The notes beneath the pieces are model-generated. The model searched no databases and was not told the origin of the DNA. It was given only the letters and a program-made list of their open reading frames with translations. A program made the translations under genes and the position numbers. DNA of 64,000 nt, taken from Brachycybe producta. Taxonomy: Eukaryota > Arthropoda > Diplopoda > Playtdesmida > Andrognathidae. The stretch lies in NCBI GenBank assembly GCA_036925085.1, contig JAUPFP010000001.1, positions 19,617,229-19,681,228 of the forward strand. Direction: 5' to 3'. Of this stretch, positions 1 to 12,325 are shown piece by piece (position 1 is the stretch's first letter; each line of letters starts with the position of its first letter).

Positions 1-545
<545 letters not shown>

Positions 546-727
546 TTTTTAAAAATTAACTGTCACCATGCACTTTCTTAATAGGAAATCCCTATAAAAA
601 GTACATACTATGAAATGTAATGTGGCGCCATCTGAAAGGTGAAAGTATAGAATGAAACATTTATACACCCATCCTTAAAGCGGAACCAAGTCAGGCCGAT
701 TTTATTTTATTTAAATGCAAAACTTAC

Positions 728-3700
728 CGCCGCAATCGGACTCCGAATATTTTTGAATCTGTCTTTCGTAAGCAAAAAGGCATTCTTCTTTGGTGTTAAC
801 TTCTTAGCTGCCATCGGAGTTTTGAACTTGTCAGCGTCTTTGGCTGGATTCGTCGTAATCGGTTGTTTCGATTTGACAGAAATCGGTACTCGTGAAGGTG
901 TCGGTAGTTTCGAAACTGATCTCTGGGCATTCATTTTCTGCCATCTCGTCTTTGGAGTCACTGGCTTCGTTTCGATTCCACCCGCACGAACTTTAAGAGA
1001 AGGAGTCATCGCTTTCGGAGTTTCGATCGGCGCCGCAGCGACGAACGATGTTTGACAACCTTGATCGATGTGAATCGTATCGTCGACTACGATACCCGAA
1101 GATTCGGTCGTATTCACGTTGTAGTCTGCTCTCAAATCGCTCAATTTTAACGAGTCCGGACTGAAAGGCACGGAAGTCTTTGCATCGCTGCGAAACTCTA
1201 AGGATTTCGTGTCATAATCCTCGACATAATGACGATCAGAGACCTCGGCAACCTATATTAGATAGTTTTCAAAATACGATTTATTTTAAAAAATGCAAAA
1301 ATGACATAGTTTTTCCGAGCTTATTTTGACTTGTAGCAGAAAAAAGATGAAAGCGCGTTAGTAGCAAAATGTTTATAACAAATATGTTAATTAACATTTT
1401 TTACTTGTTTTGGTAAATGTCAATAACAAAATGCTAATAACAATTTTTTTTAACAAAAATGTACTGCTATTAACAAAATTATCAACAATATTGACATGTT
1501 AACAAAAAAAAATAACAAAATGCTGAAAGCAAACGTTATTAACAAAAGTTAATAGCAAAATGTTATTAACATTAATAGACTTTTACTGTTAATAGCAAAT
1601 GTTGATAACAAACGCTAATAGCATTTTATAGACCGATTATTAATATTTGTTTTTAAAAAAAACATTGCTAAAAACACATTACCTCCAGTGTAATTCAACC
1701 TATGCACCAAAGAAATAGTCAAAACATTGTTAGTAGCAAAATGTTAATAACAAATATGCCTATTAACAATTTTATCGACTGTTTTGGTGAGTGTCAATAA
1801 CAAAACGCATATAAGTTATAACAATAGTTTTTGGCCAAAAATGTTGATAGCATGTCGGCAGGATTAACTGATCCACGAGTAGAATGTCATTAACTGTGTT
1901 GAAAACAGAAATAACTTGCTAGTAACATTTTGCTATCAACATCCTTCGGTCAGGACAGCCTCCAGAGCGGTCGCAAAATTTCTGCTATTAACGAAATTAG
2001 CAACAATATTATTGACATGTCAACGGGAAAAAAATAACAAATGCTGAAAGCAAATGTTATTAACAAAAGTTAATAGCAAAATGTTATTAACCTTTTTAGA
2101 TGTTTTCAACAAAGTTAATAGCAAAATGTTATTAACCTTTTTAGATGTTTTTAACAAAGTTAATAGCAAATGTTATCAACAATTTGATAAAAAATTTAAA
2201 TGACGATTTAATCAAAGAAATTACGATTTTCATGATTTTTTTTTATCGTCGATTACTGGAACCAATTTTTTTTTTACTTAATTCTTATGGAAATACTACT
2301 TAAGCAAATAAAAGATTCTCTATGAATCTCTCTTTTTCTTCCTTTTTTTTTCCACGTTTTTTAATGAGTTAGGGTCCGATTATATGAACTTTCGATTATC
2401 AGAACTACAGGGTGGGCCAAAAAAATGAGAACATCGCGTAAAAAGTAATATAATTACATCAAAATTTGTTTAACTGTATCCATAATAGCTTAAATTGTTT
2501 ACTCATTTACTTACTTACCTATTTAGCTATATGATGTCTTTATTTCGACAATTTCCGGGCGCCATCTTTGGTTTTAATATGCCAATTGTTTACATCAGCA
2601 GGTTACATTTTTTTTTTTTACCAAGAATGACAAAAATTACCGCGGAAGACCGTATTCTGATTAAACATTTGCGAATTGAAAAACAGTGTGGGGTGCTAGG
2701 AGAATGACCAATGAGTTTCCAAACAAAGTCTGGAGCATAGCTAGTGTTAGTCGGGTTATCAATAAAATTGACAAAGACATTACAACAGAACGTAAACCCA
2801 GAAGTGGTAGACCAAAATCTGCCAGAACACAACAGAAAAGTCCGTGGGGAAATACAAACAAAATTACATAAAACAATATAATTAATTAAATTATATTTTT
2901 AAATAACTCTTATTTCTACAAGATGTTCTCATTTTTTTTGGCCCACCCTGTATAAGCATGTCCGACATCAGTTCCGCTAATTAATCGATGATCTACTGTA
3001 TCTGAAATTCTCATAAAAAGTTTGGAACAATTTTTTTTTGGTCATATCTTTAAGAGCCTAGATCCACGCCCATCTTGTTGTTTTGAGCAGACGACAACGA
3101 GACAAATGAGTCTTATTATATGGTGTTACTAAAACTGAAAGAAATTGACTCACAATCGCTCAATTAAAATACAGTAAAGCGCAAAATGCAATAAAAAGTA
3201 TTGTTCTTCACGTGCTCGATTTATATAATTTTTGAAAAGGTCCTTCTATTTTTAAACAAGGTTCAAAGTCGTTCGTTTTTTCAACCCCATGTTAAATCCC
3301 ATAGGATCAAAAACCGTCCCACAAACATTTGAAAAACTCTCGTTAAAACTGATTTAGAACAATAACAAAATAATTAGCACATACATTCATGTATTGGCTT
3401 CACGATGTTTCCTTTTCATAAATTTTAAAAAGGTCCTTCTATTTTTTAATAACGTTTAAAATCGTACGTTTTTTAACTCCATGTTAAGTCCCATAGGACT
3501 AAAACACCGTCCAACAAAAGTTAAGAGAACTCATTAAAAATGATTTAGAGCAATCAGAAAAATTAGCACGTACTTACATGTGTTTATTGCCTTCAGTATT
3601 ATTCTTTTTTTCTAAATTTTAAAATGACTTTCTATTTTTAAATAACATTTAAAATCTTACGTTTTTTTAACTCCATATTAAGTCCCATAGGACCAAAAAA

Positions 3701-6078
3701 CCGTTCCACAAACATTTGAAGAACTCCCATTAAAAACGACTCAGAACAATCACACAAAAATTAGCACGTGCATTAATCGATTGGCTTCACGATGTTTTCT
3801 TTTATAAGATTAGCACGTGAAATTATTTTTCTATTAATTATTATGTGACTTCGAACCGGGAAAAAAAACGTTAAAAAACCGTTTTTCAATCAACAACAAT
3901 CGCAGCGCCTACATTCGGAGAAATTTTGAACTAAACTATGTATCTAGCCTCTTAATTTAAATCGCTTCTTTTAAAATGTCATAATATTTATATTTATGTT
4001 TATTCTTTTTTTATGGAAAAAAAATCTTAAAATTTTTAAAAAAATTAAAAAAAAAACGTCGGCGAGTTGCAAAATATGCAAATGAAAGAAAGAAAAGTTA
4101 AGAAAGTTAAGAACAATGGACTAGAACTCGTGATTATTCTGCAATCCCCCCCCCACCCAATCTGGGCAGGGGGGGGGGGGGGGTGAGAGGAGGATAAAAA
4201 AACCAAGCAAGATAAACATCTATTCAACCACCTTAAGTGATTCATTTCCTCTTCTAGTTTCTAAAACACTTAAGGTTGTTGTTAAAATGCAGAAATAAGC
4301 CGAGTTTTCGAAACTCTTTCGAATAGAAATAAACCATTTACAAACCTTGAAAACTTCGAAGTCGTGGTGTAAATCACTCAATTTCAAAGATCGGCATTCT
4401 TCGGCTACGAAACTTGGACTCGAAGGCTCGGAAATTACAAATTCTTCGGTTTTTGCAAAAACCTCTTTCGACATCTCCGATTCTACATTTAAAGGAACAA
4501 GCCTCTCGATTTCGTCGATCTCGACGAAATCTCTACTCTCGCAATGTTTGACGATTGAAGACTCCTTCGAAGAAGCTAAATCTCGACAGATGTCACTCAG
4601 ATTCAAGTATTTTTCATCGTTGGCTGCTCCGATCATACGTAAAATCTCGGATAATGGACTAGACGGTACAGTCATCGGCACGGCTTTCGCGAGATCGTCG
4701 GCCTCGAGACAAACTTTATTTGAATTCTCCCAATCTTTTAACGTAGGTTTACTCTCCACAAGGCTCGCATTCAAAGAACTGCTTTCGGCGTCGATAAAAC
4801 TAGGACTTGAAGGCTGCGACGATGGAACGAGAAGATCGGAATCTTCGCATTCGATACGATTCTCGTCGTTCGTAGTTCTATCTTCGAAAAGGTCTCGTTT
4901 AGAAACCGGGCTGCCGTTAACTTTCGAAACAAGATTTTCGGTTGGACCATCATTCGAGCTCTTGATTGAATCTCGTTTCGAAACCTCGTTCTCTTTGGCT
5001 TCGATAAGTGGATTCGAAGGCTCGGCATCCTTAACTTCGATATCACCTTCACTTAGACCATCTTTCGTAATCTCAGAACCGTTTAGATCGTCGATCGAGG
5101 TCTCCGAATCGTTAGCTGCAAGTGACGAACCCGACACCTCGGTCGGATTAGAAATCAAGATCTCTGAACCGTTAGCATCGACAGAAAACTCGTTCTCTTT
5201 AGCTTCGAGAACTGAACGAAAAAGTTGCGAACTTGTTATAACGTTATCGACACGATAATCGTTAAGATTGTCTTTTGTAATCACAGAATCGTTTATCACA
5301 ACTGAGAATTTCTTTTCGTTAGCGTCCAGAAGCGAGTCCGAAAGCTTGGAAGTTGTAAAAGAATCCTCGAGATCTCCCTCTTCGACGCCATCGTTGTTTA
5401 CATCTTCGATTGAAGTCTCCGAATCGTTAGCCGCAAATGACGAACTCGAAACTTCCTGGGGATCAGAATTCGAGATCTTCGAACCGTTAGAATTAACCGA
5501 GAACTTCCTGTCTTCGGTGACGAGAACCGAATGCGAAAGTTTTGCATCCGTAACATCCTTCTCGACATCTCCCGTATCGACAGTATCATCGTCAAGACTG
5601 TCTTTTGTAATCTCCGAATCGCTGAACTCAAATGAATCTCTTTTCAAAGAGTCGCTAAGGTCAGTTGCCTCAGAAAGTGGACTCGTAACCGTAATCAAAA
5701 TCTTCGAAATTGGAACAACGTTGTCGAGATTTTCGGCTCGGAACTCGTTATCCTTCATACCGATCGAATCTTCGACCACATCCGAATCATAAGATTCGAC
5801 ACTCGTTCCTTTGCTATCGTCGTAACTTTCGTTCCTGGTGAACTTTTTCGATTCCAAACTGTCTTCGAAGAGAGAATCGATTTTGGAGCGGTTATCGCAA
5901 ACGTTCTCGACCACAACAGCTGAAATAAAAACAAAACATTTTCTTCCTAAGGTGGCTTTATATATATATACTAGTGGGGTAACCCGTCATAAATGACGGG
6001 AGCAAAATTCACAGGCACTTGTGCGTCGTTTTTTCCTTTTTTTACTCCTTTCATTTCAATTTCAGTCACCCCCTCACA

Positions 6079-6114
<36 letters not shown>

Positions 6115-9100
6115 CCTTCTACACTTTCCAAAGGAAGAGTTCAACATATAGTTGACCTTGAGAAAAAAACGGTTCATTTATTCAAATTTATATAAATTCC
6201 GACGTGCTTCAATGGTTTTTGTTACTCCACACACACACACACACACACACACAGGCCTGGGATATTATATATATATATATAATATATCTATTTTGCTTTT
6301 GTTCCACCAGACGACGCCACTGTGGTGGCTAATGCTATGTTCCACAGACGTTTTTTTTTTTTGCAAAATTTGGACGCAAAAACATCAAGCGAACGTTTTT
6401 ATAAAACATTACGGGAAAAAAAATCAAATTGTTTTCAAAACTAGAATCTTAAAAGATCATGTTAAAAGTTTTTTCGTGACAATATCTTGCAAAAATAAAG
6501 ATTATATAGTTCAGTTAGGAAATAACTTCTTGAAAAACTATTTTCAAACTGTCATAAAAAGTTTATTTTGAACGATATCATCATGAAAAATACTTTTAGC
6601 ATTACGCTTGTACCTCGCTATACGGCATTTCGCTATAACGGCCTTTTATTTAATTATAGCTGAGTTTCGATTTACAGCCCTAAGTTTTTCAATATAAAGC
6701 CCCCTCCCCCCACCCCCAAAAAAATCGGCAAACCCCCATACGTACAATATCGTCTCGTGATCGAAGTGATACCACGTGACTAACAAAACATAAATTTCAA
6801 AAGAGGAACAAAAAACGTTATGATTAGAGATGGGACATTCGAATTCCGCGAACCTTGAAAAATATTCGAGAATCGAAAACTCGAATCTTCGCGCTTTTTT
6901 TCGTCTTTTTCATATTTTCATTTTTACATAATTAATATGTAATGAAAAAGCTATTTTTACGTAAAATAGAAACCAAAAAAAAAAAAAAAATTTGCATTTT
7001 CTACTAAAAACTTAATTATTTATACGAAATTCCAATGAATCCTATAAAATGTGTATCGGGGTTTGCATGAAAACAAACGATTCGTTATACGGCCAACTTT
7101 CTCTTGAACGTATCTCGGCCGTAAAGCTAGAGATATTAGTTGTATCACCAACTATTCGAGTTTCTAAAAACACTTGGTCATTTTTTCCCCGTAATAGTTT
7201 CTTCTGAAAAAAAAAAAAAAAAAAACGTCCGCTTGGAAAACATAAAATTTTCCTAAAAATCGCAGGTGGAGGGATAAAGACATCTTCTGTAGAATATAAT
7301 AATTTGACTGAACGGCGCGCCCGACTGTCCGAACGTCGTAACCCTATAGCCATTCGTTACTGCGAGAATACCTCACGCGCAATACATCACCACGCACGAT
7401 AGCGAAACAAAATTCATGTGGTTTTACTGCTAGATTCCCGTACCTTGTACGAGGCTTATTCTAGTAGAATATAACGGCCATGCAGGCGCGCCACCTGAGA
7501 GGTACAAAACAAGATAAAAATATCTACTCAGCCACCTTAAGATGTTTTCGAATTTTCGAACTCAGGTTCTACCGCCTTTCACGAATCACGAGTAACATTA
7601 AAATGAAACTGAAAGTGTGTTCGAAACTAGAACGGTAGCTGAATCGCTTACATCATTTGTATTTTTTATGTTGGATATCTTTCAAAATCAAACTTATTAT
7701 AAAACAATTCATAAGTTTATTTTAAAAGTTATCACAAGATAGAACCGCCCTTCTAGTTTTTAAAACACTTTCTAGTTTTTTTTTTGTCAATTTTGCTTCT
7801 TGAAAAGCAAAATAATCTGAGAGTGTGTTAGAAACTAGAACGGGTAGCCGAATCACTTAAAAGGCTACATCGTAAAAATTACTTCGAAAAATCTCCGCAA
7901 AGGGCGCTAACATCGTTTTTCTATTCAGCCCATAGGCCCAATGTTAAAGAAAAAATGTTAAGTTTTTTAAAATGCACAGTCGCTGCGGCAATATGTTTAT
8001 TTTTCATATTTAAAGTTGTCCAATTTTGATGGTTCGAAGTACAATGTGCACCTTAAATATAGGCTGATCGAGTGATAGAATGACAAAGAAAATTGGTAAG
8101 TGTGCTTCTATTTTTTAAAAAATATTTCAAAATCGCGAATTTCTAACTCCTATGTTAAACTCCATTGAGTACGCCCGAATAAGAAAAAAAAAAATCCATG
8201 TTGGTAAAAAAAAAATACCTAGAAATAATTTTAAAAAACCAGAAAAAAAATCAGCACGTGCGCCAATGTGTTGGCTTCACTGTGGTTTACTTGTGGTTTC
8301 TTAAAATTATTCTTACGTATTTTTACGAGCATTTTAATAGATGTCTTTTTCTTATTTGGGCGTACTCAATGGAGTTTAACATAAAAGTTTAAAAATTCGC
8401 GATTTTGAAATATTTTATAAAAATAGCACCGCACTTACCTATTTTTTGTCATTCTATCACTCGATCAGCATATATTTAAGGTGCACCTTGCACTTTGAAC
8501 CATCACAATTGGACAACTTTAAATATGAAAAATAAACATACTGCCGCCGCGACTGCGTAAATTTTAAAAATCAACATTTCTTCTTTAACATTGCGTCTAT
8601 GGGCTAAATAGAAAAACGATCCTAGCGCTCTATGCGGAGATTTTTCGAAGTAATTTTAATCGTATTTTTATATTGATATGATGACACAGCTTTAAAGAGG
8701 CGATTTTTTTTAACATTTCCATTCATAACAAGATTATTTTAAAAGATATCGACATGAAAATACACTTAAGGTGATTGAGCTAGCCTTTTCTAGTTTCTAA
8801 AACACTTTCCGGTTTTCTCTTTATTTTGCTCTTCTGAAAGAAAAAAAAAATACCGTTTTCCTCGTAATGTCGTCCTTCCGTTAAAACCGCAACTGCAACC
8901 GCAACTCCGTACGACGATTCGTTGAGTCCCGAAGTTTGCAAAGGAAATACGGATGTCGTACCCGTATCCTCTTTGCAAACTTCGGAATACAACGAATCCT
9001 CGTATGAAGTTTGGTCTCCTTCAACTTCCGCCGATCGACCTTGAGACCTTCGACGATGAATCTCGAGAGAATCGTTCGTTTTGTCGATTAAATCGACTAA

Positions 9101-9515
9101 ATCACCATCAACGTCCGATTCGGAATCAAGTTTGAAATCCCCCAGTTTCTTCACTATTTCGTCTTCGTAATTTCCGACTTCGATCTCGCAACGAGAAACG
9201 TATTGCAAACAAACATTGGATTTTATCCGATCGGAATCTTCCTCGAAAGCTGGAAGAGAATCGTCGCTCGAATCATCATCGTCGCCGCCATTAAACATGG
9301 AAGAATCGAGTCGGAATCCCGGACGATATATTTCCGTCCTTCGATTAGCGAGACGCAACTTGCGCTTTCGTTCGCGTTGGCTCGGAATGCCGAAGAAAAT
9401 ATCTTCATCACTGTCGCTCTCGACATCGATAAAGTTCTTCGGTTTGTCGGTTTCGTTATCACCTTTGAAAGCCATCACACTTTGTTAAAATCTTAAAAGT
9501 CAAAACACCAAAAAT
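728..9515 (-). CDS. Partial gene for a large acidic, Ser-rich disordered protein; weak GTSE1-like N-terminus
   Basis: Three exons join in phase: 9515-8854 (ATG at 9475-9473), 5919-4346 and 1252-728. The last ends at a good donor (GCG|GTAAGT), so the gene continues off the left edge; about 907 residues are visible. The acceptor TTTCTTTTCAG just before 9515 implies an upstream 5' UTR exon. Residues about 20-30 read SDSDEDIFFGIP followed by a basic patch, resembling the FFG motif near the N-terminus of GTSE1 (a microtubule and p53-pathway protein). Exon 3 has Thr-Pro sites and basic patches (LPTPSRVP, TPKTRW, LTPKKN), also GTSE1-like. Exon 2 (524 aa) is acidic, Ser/Asp/Glu-rich and internally duplicated. 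The gene model is fairly secure. The GTSE1 name is only a suggestion. The donor at 8854, next to a repeat, is the least certain junction. Confidence 0.7.
1360..2195. repeat. Degenerate TTAATAGCAAATGTTATTAAC repeat relics
   Basis: AT-rich sequence built from variants of AACAAAATGTTAATAAC and TTAATAGCAAATG. The same vocabulary forms the flanks and the tandem array of the element at 18893-21863. Near 1675-1740 the right-end motif (ACCTCCAGTGTAA) lies beside the left-end motif (CACCAAAGAAATAG) of that element, so this looks like two decayed copies placed head to tail. It lies in an intron of the minus-strand gene. Confidence 0.6.
2408..2950 (+). mobile_element. Mariner/Tc1-type MITE with transposase N-terminal remnant
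   Basis: Terminal inverted repeats of about 29 bp begin CAGGGTGGGCCAAAAAAAT at 2408 and end with the complement at 2950. TA dinucleotides flank both sides (2406-2407 and 2951-2952), the expected mariner target duplication. The interior from about 2627 encodes, across a frameshift, a helix-turn-helix-like segment (TAEDRILIKHLR, then EFPNKVWSIASVSRVI, then RKPRSGRPKSAR) typical of Tc1/mariner transposase N-termini. The catalytic domain is missing, so the copy is not autonomous. Confidence 0.85.
3054..3951. mobile_element. TTAA-flanked TIR element (GAGCCTAGAT family), copy 1
   Basis: The element starts GAGCCTAGAT after TTAA and ends ATCTAGCCTC before TTAA (3952-3955). The interior holds about three tandem units of roughly 180-200 bp, each with AGGTCCTTCTATTTTTAA and CCATGTTAAGTCCCATAGG. 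No transposase is visible. A closely related copy lies in opposite orientation at 62512-63216, and a truncated copy ends at 12972. A TTAA target is a hallmark of piggyBac-like elements, but membership is inferred. Confidence 0.65.
4960..5560 (-). repeat. Internal protein duplication in the acidic exon
   Basis: Two units of roughly 85-100 codons repeat within the exon. Each has a FSV..NGSxI block, then a NPTEVS or DPQEVS block, then AANDSETSI, then an acidic stretch, and closes with EAKENE or DANEKK. Both units are free of stops in the coding frame. This suggests recent expansion of a disordered acidic linker. Confidence 0.7.
5951..7536. mobile_element. Decayed TTAA-type element (GGTGGYTGA family) with nested Helitron
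   Basis: The left end reads CTAAGGTGGCTTTATAT at 5947 and the right end CTACTCAGCCACCTTAA up to 7540, matching the termini of the better preserved element at 32891-34116. A Helitron-like element (5971-6290) has inserted near the left end, and a hAT MITE fragment lies at about 6825-6905. No coding capacity remains. The boundaries are approximate. Confidence 0.4.
5971..6290 (-). mobile_element. Helitron/HINE-like element with TC and AC microsatellites
   Basis: Read on the minus strand the element ends with the perfect hairpin CCCGTCATTTATGACGGG, eight bases, then CTAG followed by host T, the typical Helitron 3' signature. Internally it carries a (TC)n tract (6081-6111), the conserved block TTCAACATATAGTTGACC and an (AC)n tract, and it ends with CCTGGGATATTATATATA. 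Short reading frames across it are spurious. Confidence 0.7.
7861..8670. mobile_element. Large foldback element, TTAA family (AAGGCTACATCG), copy 1
   Basis: Two arms of about 350-390 bp are inverted copies: CTCCGCAAAGGGCGCTAAC on the left pairs with the complement near 8615-8645, and TGATCGAGTGATAGAATGAC pairs with GTCATTCTATCACTCGATCA. The loop near 8255 contains GCACGTGCGCCAATGTGT. TTAA precedes the left arm (7857-7860). Relatives lie at 58069-58832 (complete) and 40240-40714 (partial). It lies in an intron of the minus-strand gene. Confidence 0.7.
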
Positions 9516-10306
9516 CTGAAAAGAAAAAAAGTTACAAAAGGAAGATTTAGAATATTAAATTCATTCCGAGAAACACTCTAGTCTCTAAATCAGTCTGGTC
9601 TCTGGCCAGTCTAGTATCTAAACCGTTTTAGTCTCTTAACAAGTCTTGCCAACATATACGAAAATGTTACTTAAAATAAAGTTAAACTTAAACCGTGACG
9701 CAAGACAGAACTCTATTTAGAGTACGAATATCAAGAGGTTTTTTTTAAGTTTAGCTTTGGCTTAATTAACGTTTTAGAATACCCCCTAATATAACTTTTA
9801 AGAAATTAAGACTAACCACACTCTAGCCTCTAAAGGCACACACACATACACTAGGCGAACCGAGCCTGTAATGTAACATTTCACGTAATGCTCGCTACAA
9901 TTTGTGTCCTCCTGCGACCACGCCGCGAACGTTCATTGAACTGTAGAACGTAACGATCAACTCACGAGCAAACGAGGTAGTGATTTCACTCTTTCGTTTC
10001 TCGCGAGCAGCTTTCCTGTCTCGTTTCTGTCACGAACGACGTCCCACCAACTGGTATACTGTGAATCCGTATGTATTCATTGCAAACACCGAACTGTCTG
10101 AACAGAACGAGCGCCGAACAAGCCGCTCCTATAGCGCTCAACATGCCACTCGCAAGGTCGCCCCAAAGAGACGAACTTCTTACATTTAAGCCGCGTAGAG
10201 ACTAAGCTCGCAACCGGTTCTGAAACAGTTCGCAAACAGAAACAGAACCCTAATTTAGAAGGGGAGCTCGTGAACAGTTCTAGAGATGTCCGCGAACCGG
10301 TACAAA

Positions 10307-10341
<35 letters not shown>

Positions 10342-12154
10342 AGGCGGTACATCAAAAGGTTGGTTCTGGAACATCTGCCGAACAGAGAACCACCCGACCT
10401 AGACGTGAGGATTCGAATGTTCCATCCCTAGACAAAACAATCAGATTTTGACGGGCGTTTACACTTTAAAACCAACATACCAGTTTTCAGAACGTATTAA
10501 GGGTAGTTCACTGGTTAAGTAAAGAATCTGAAAAAATCTGCGTGGTTCACGGATATATATTATCATAGTGCGCAACATGACCCATGATTCATAAAGGGGG
10601 GAAGGGGGGAGGATGCTATTTTAATGAACGGCCTGAACAACGGTAGGAACAGTCAGAATGTTAGGTTTAGGCAAATCTTAGACCATTTAAAATGCGGAGC
10701 TGCGCCACCCCCTGCAACAAACTTAATTTAACTAAACCAAACCTTCCTACTATTGTTCTGATCCGTTCCGCAGTTCATCTAAATAGTCATAAAAGTGGTT
10801 AAGAAGCGCTTTTTTGTCCCAACAGTACAAAACCCACAAAAGCGCAGTTATTGTTAATTTTATTTATCATTTCTCCGCACTTTTTAAGCATTTCAGGTAC
10901 TTACAAACGTGCTTAACTCATTATACGATCCTTTACGATGAATAAACTCCTTACTTCTTGCAAGAAACAACAAAATACCGACAAACAAGTTTAACTTTGC
11001 CCGAAATAACCGTTAATAAACCGCCAAAATAAAAATATGTTTCGAAGAAAGCGCCAATGGCCGCTGAAAACGATTATTCAAGAGCGCTGTGTGAGCGAAA
11101 TGCGTCATTTCAACGTCATTATTACGTAATGATGGATTTAACACAAAACAATATTCGCTTGTTGCAAAAAATTCTGACGTCACATATGATGTTTATAAAA
11201 AGTAACGAACGTCACGACAAAACAACAAATTTAGTAACCGTTGACGTTTAAAAACAACGTTAATTAGTACTCGTGACGTCATAAAGTAGCGAAGACTCAA
11301 TCAATCTGAGCTGAACATCTTTTAATAAACGCTGTGAAAAGATTGTGATGGAAAAGAATTATTTAGTAGTGTCAGATTTAGCAACATAATATCCTTGATT
11401 AATGTTTCCAATATCCCTATACATCTTTAACAATAAAATTTACACATCAAATATGTATTTCTTTACATATTAAAAAGTAAAAACGGCGAAATAATATACA
11501 ATAAACAATCATAGCTTATGCTGTTCATCGATAAGAAAACATCTAATATTTTTAAGAGAGCTTCTCTAAATAATTGAAAGGAAAAGGAACCCATTGTATT
11601 ATCACATTGCAAATAACGTTCTGCGGGCCGCGGCTCACAGGCATCTGTAGACAGCTTCAGAATTTCTTTGGCTCCGCCCTTTTATGAGCGTCATCAATTT
11701 CTAATTGGTTTGTTACTGGGTTTGACGTCACATGCTCTGCCCTCCAAAGAAATTCTGAAGCTGTCTACAGATGCCTGTTAAAAAATAATGTAAACGTGAA
11801 CCGGTGAAAATAAATCAAGTCAGTATCATTGAAATGGCAAAGCCTATGTAAACAAACTAAATACACACACTATATAAGCGACAAGGAAAACAGAAATATT
11901 CATTTTGTAAGGTATAGTTGTATTAGTGACACCCATCACGTGCCTTAAATGCTTTAATGTTAAGCTATAATCAGAGACAATCGTTAACTGAGTCGCGTTT
12001 CAGACGTAAAAGAAAGTGTCTCCCCATTGATTAGCGCTGATATTGTGGACGAAAAGTGACACATTTCGGCACAGAAATAACAAAAGCGCACAGCCGAGTT
12101 ACCTATCGACCTACACTGGTAACAAAACAAAACCCCCTGATGACGTAATCCTAG
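9516..12154. promoter_or_regulatory. Divergent upstream region of the acidic-protein gene and CROT
   Basis: This interval separates the two divergent genes. Possible noncoding first exons are visible: on the minus strand a donor ACGTTT|GTAAGTACC leaves an exon ending at 10905; on the plus strand a donor CTAG|GTAAGT at 12155 pairs with the acceptor TATTTCAG at 12301-12308, just before the CROT ATG. Full CRE palindromes TGACGTCA occur at 11175-11182, 11274-11281 and 11723-11730, the last inside a hairpin MITE. A (TC)n tract is at 10309-10340. Exon assignments are predictions. Confidence 0.45.
11636..11779. mobile_element. CACAGGC hairpin MITE upstream of CROT
   Basis: A near-perfect foldback: arms start CACAGGCATCTGTAGACAGC and end with the complement. 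The arm stretch from CTGTAGACAG through TTTCTTTGG (27 bases) is exactly mirrored. The loop contains TCATCAATTTCTAATTGG and a TGACGTCA palindrome. Related hairpins occur at 26118-26275, 32050-32440 and 39332-39474. Confidence 0.7.
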
Positions 12155-12325
12155 GTAAGTTATAAAGGGACACATATAGGGAGAGGGGGGGGGTGGGGGG
12201 GGGGGGGGAAGGTATAGGGTTAATTTAAAACTGCTACGGCCCCGGACTGAGACCCACCTATTTCGTTTTTGTCATTAATATGATATTTTTTCAATATAAA
12301 TATTTCAGGAATATTCTACTTAAAA

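Noticed and set aside
4347-5258. 303-codon plus-strand open frame (and 174 codons at 5268-5792)
   Set aside because: Antisense shadow of the acidic Ser-rich exon; Ser/Asp/Glu codons read backwards avoid stops. The minus strand has proper splice sites and phase continuity with two other exons.
7042-7353. 103-codon minus-strand frame
   Set aside because: Lies in decayed transposon sequence with an A-run and has no recognisable domain.
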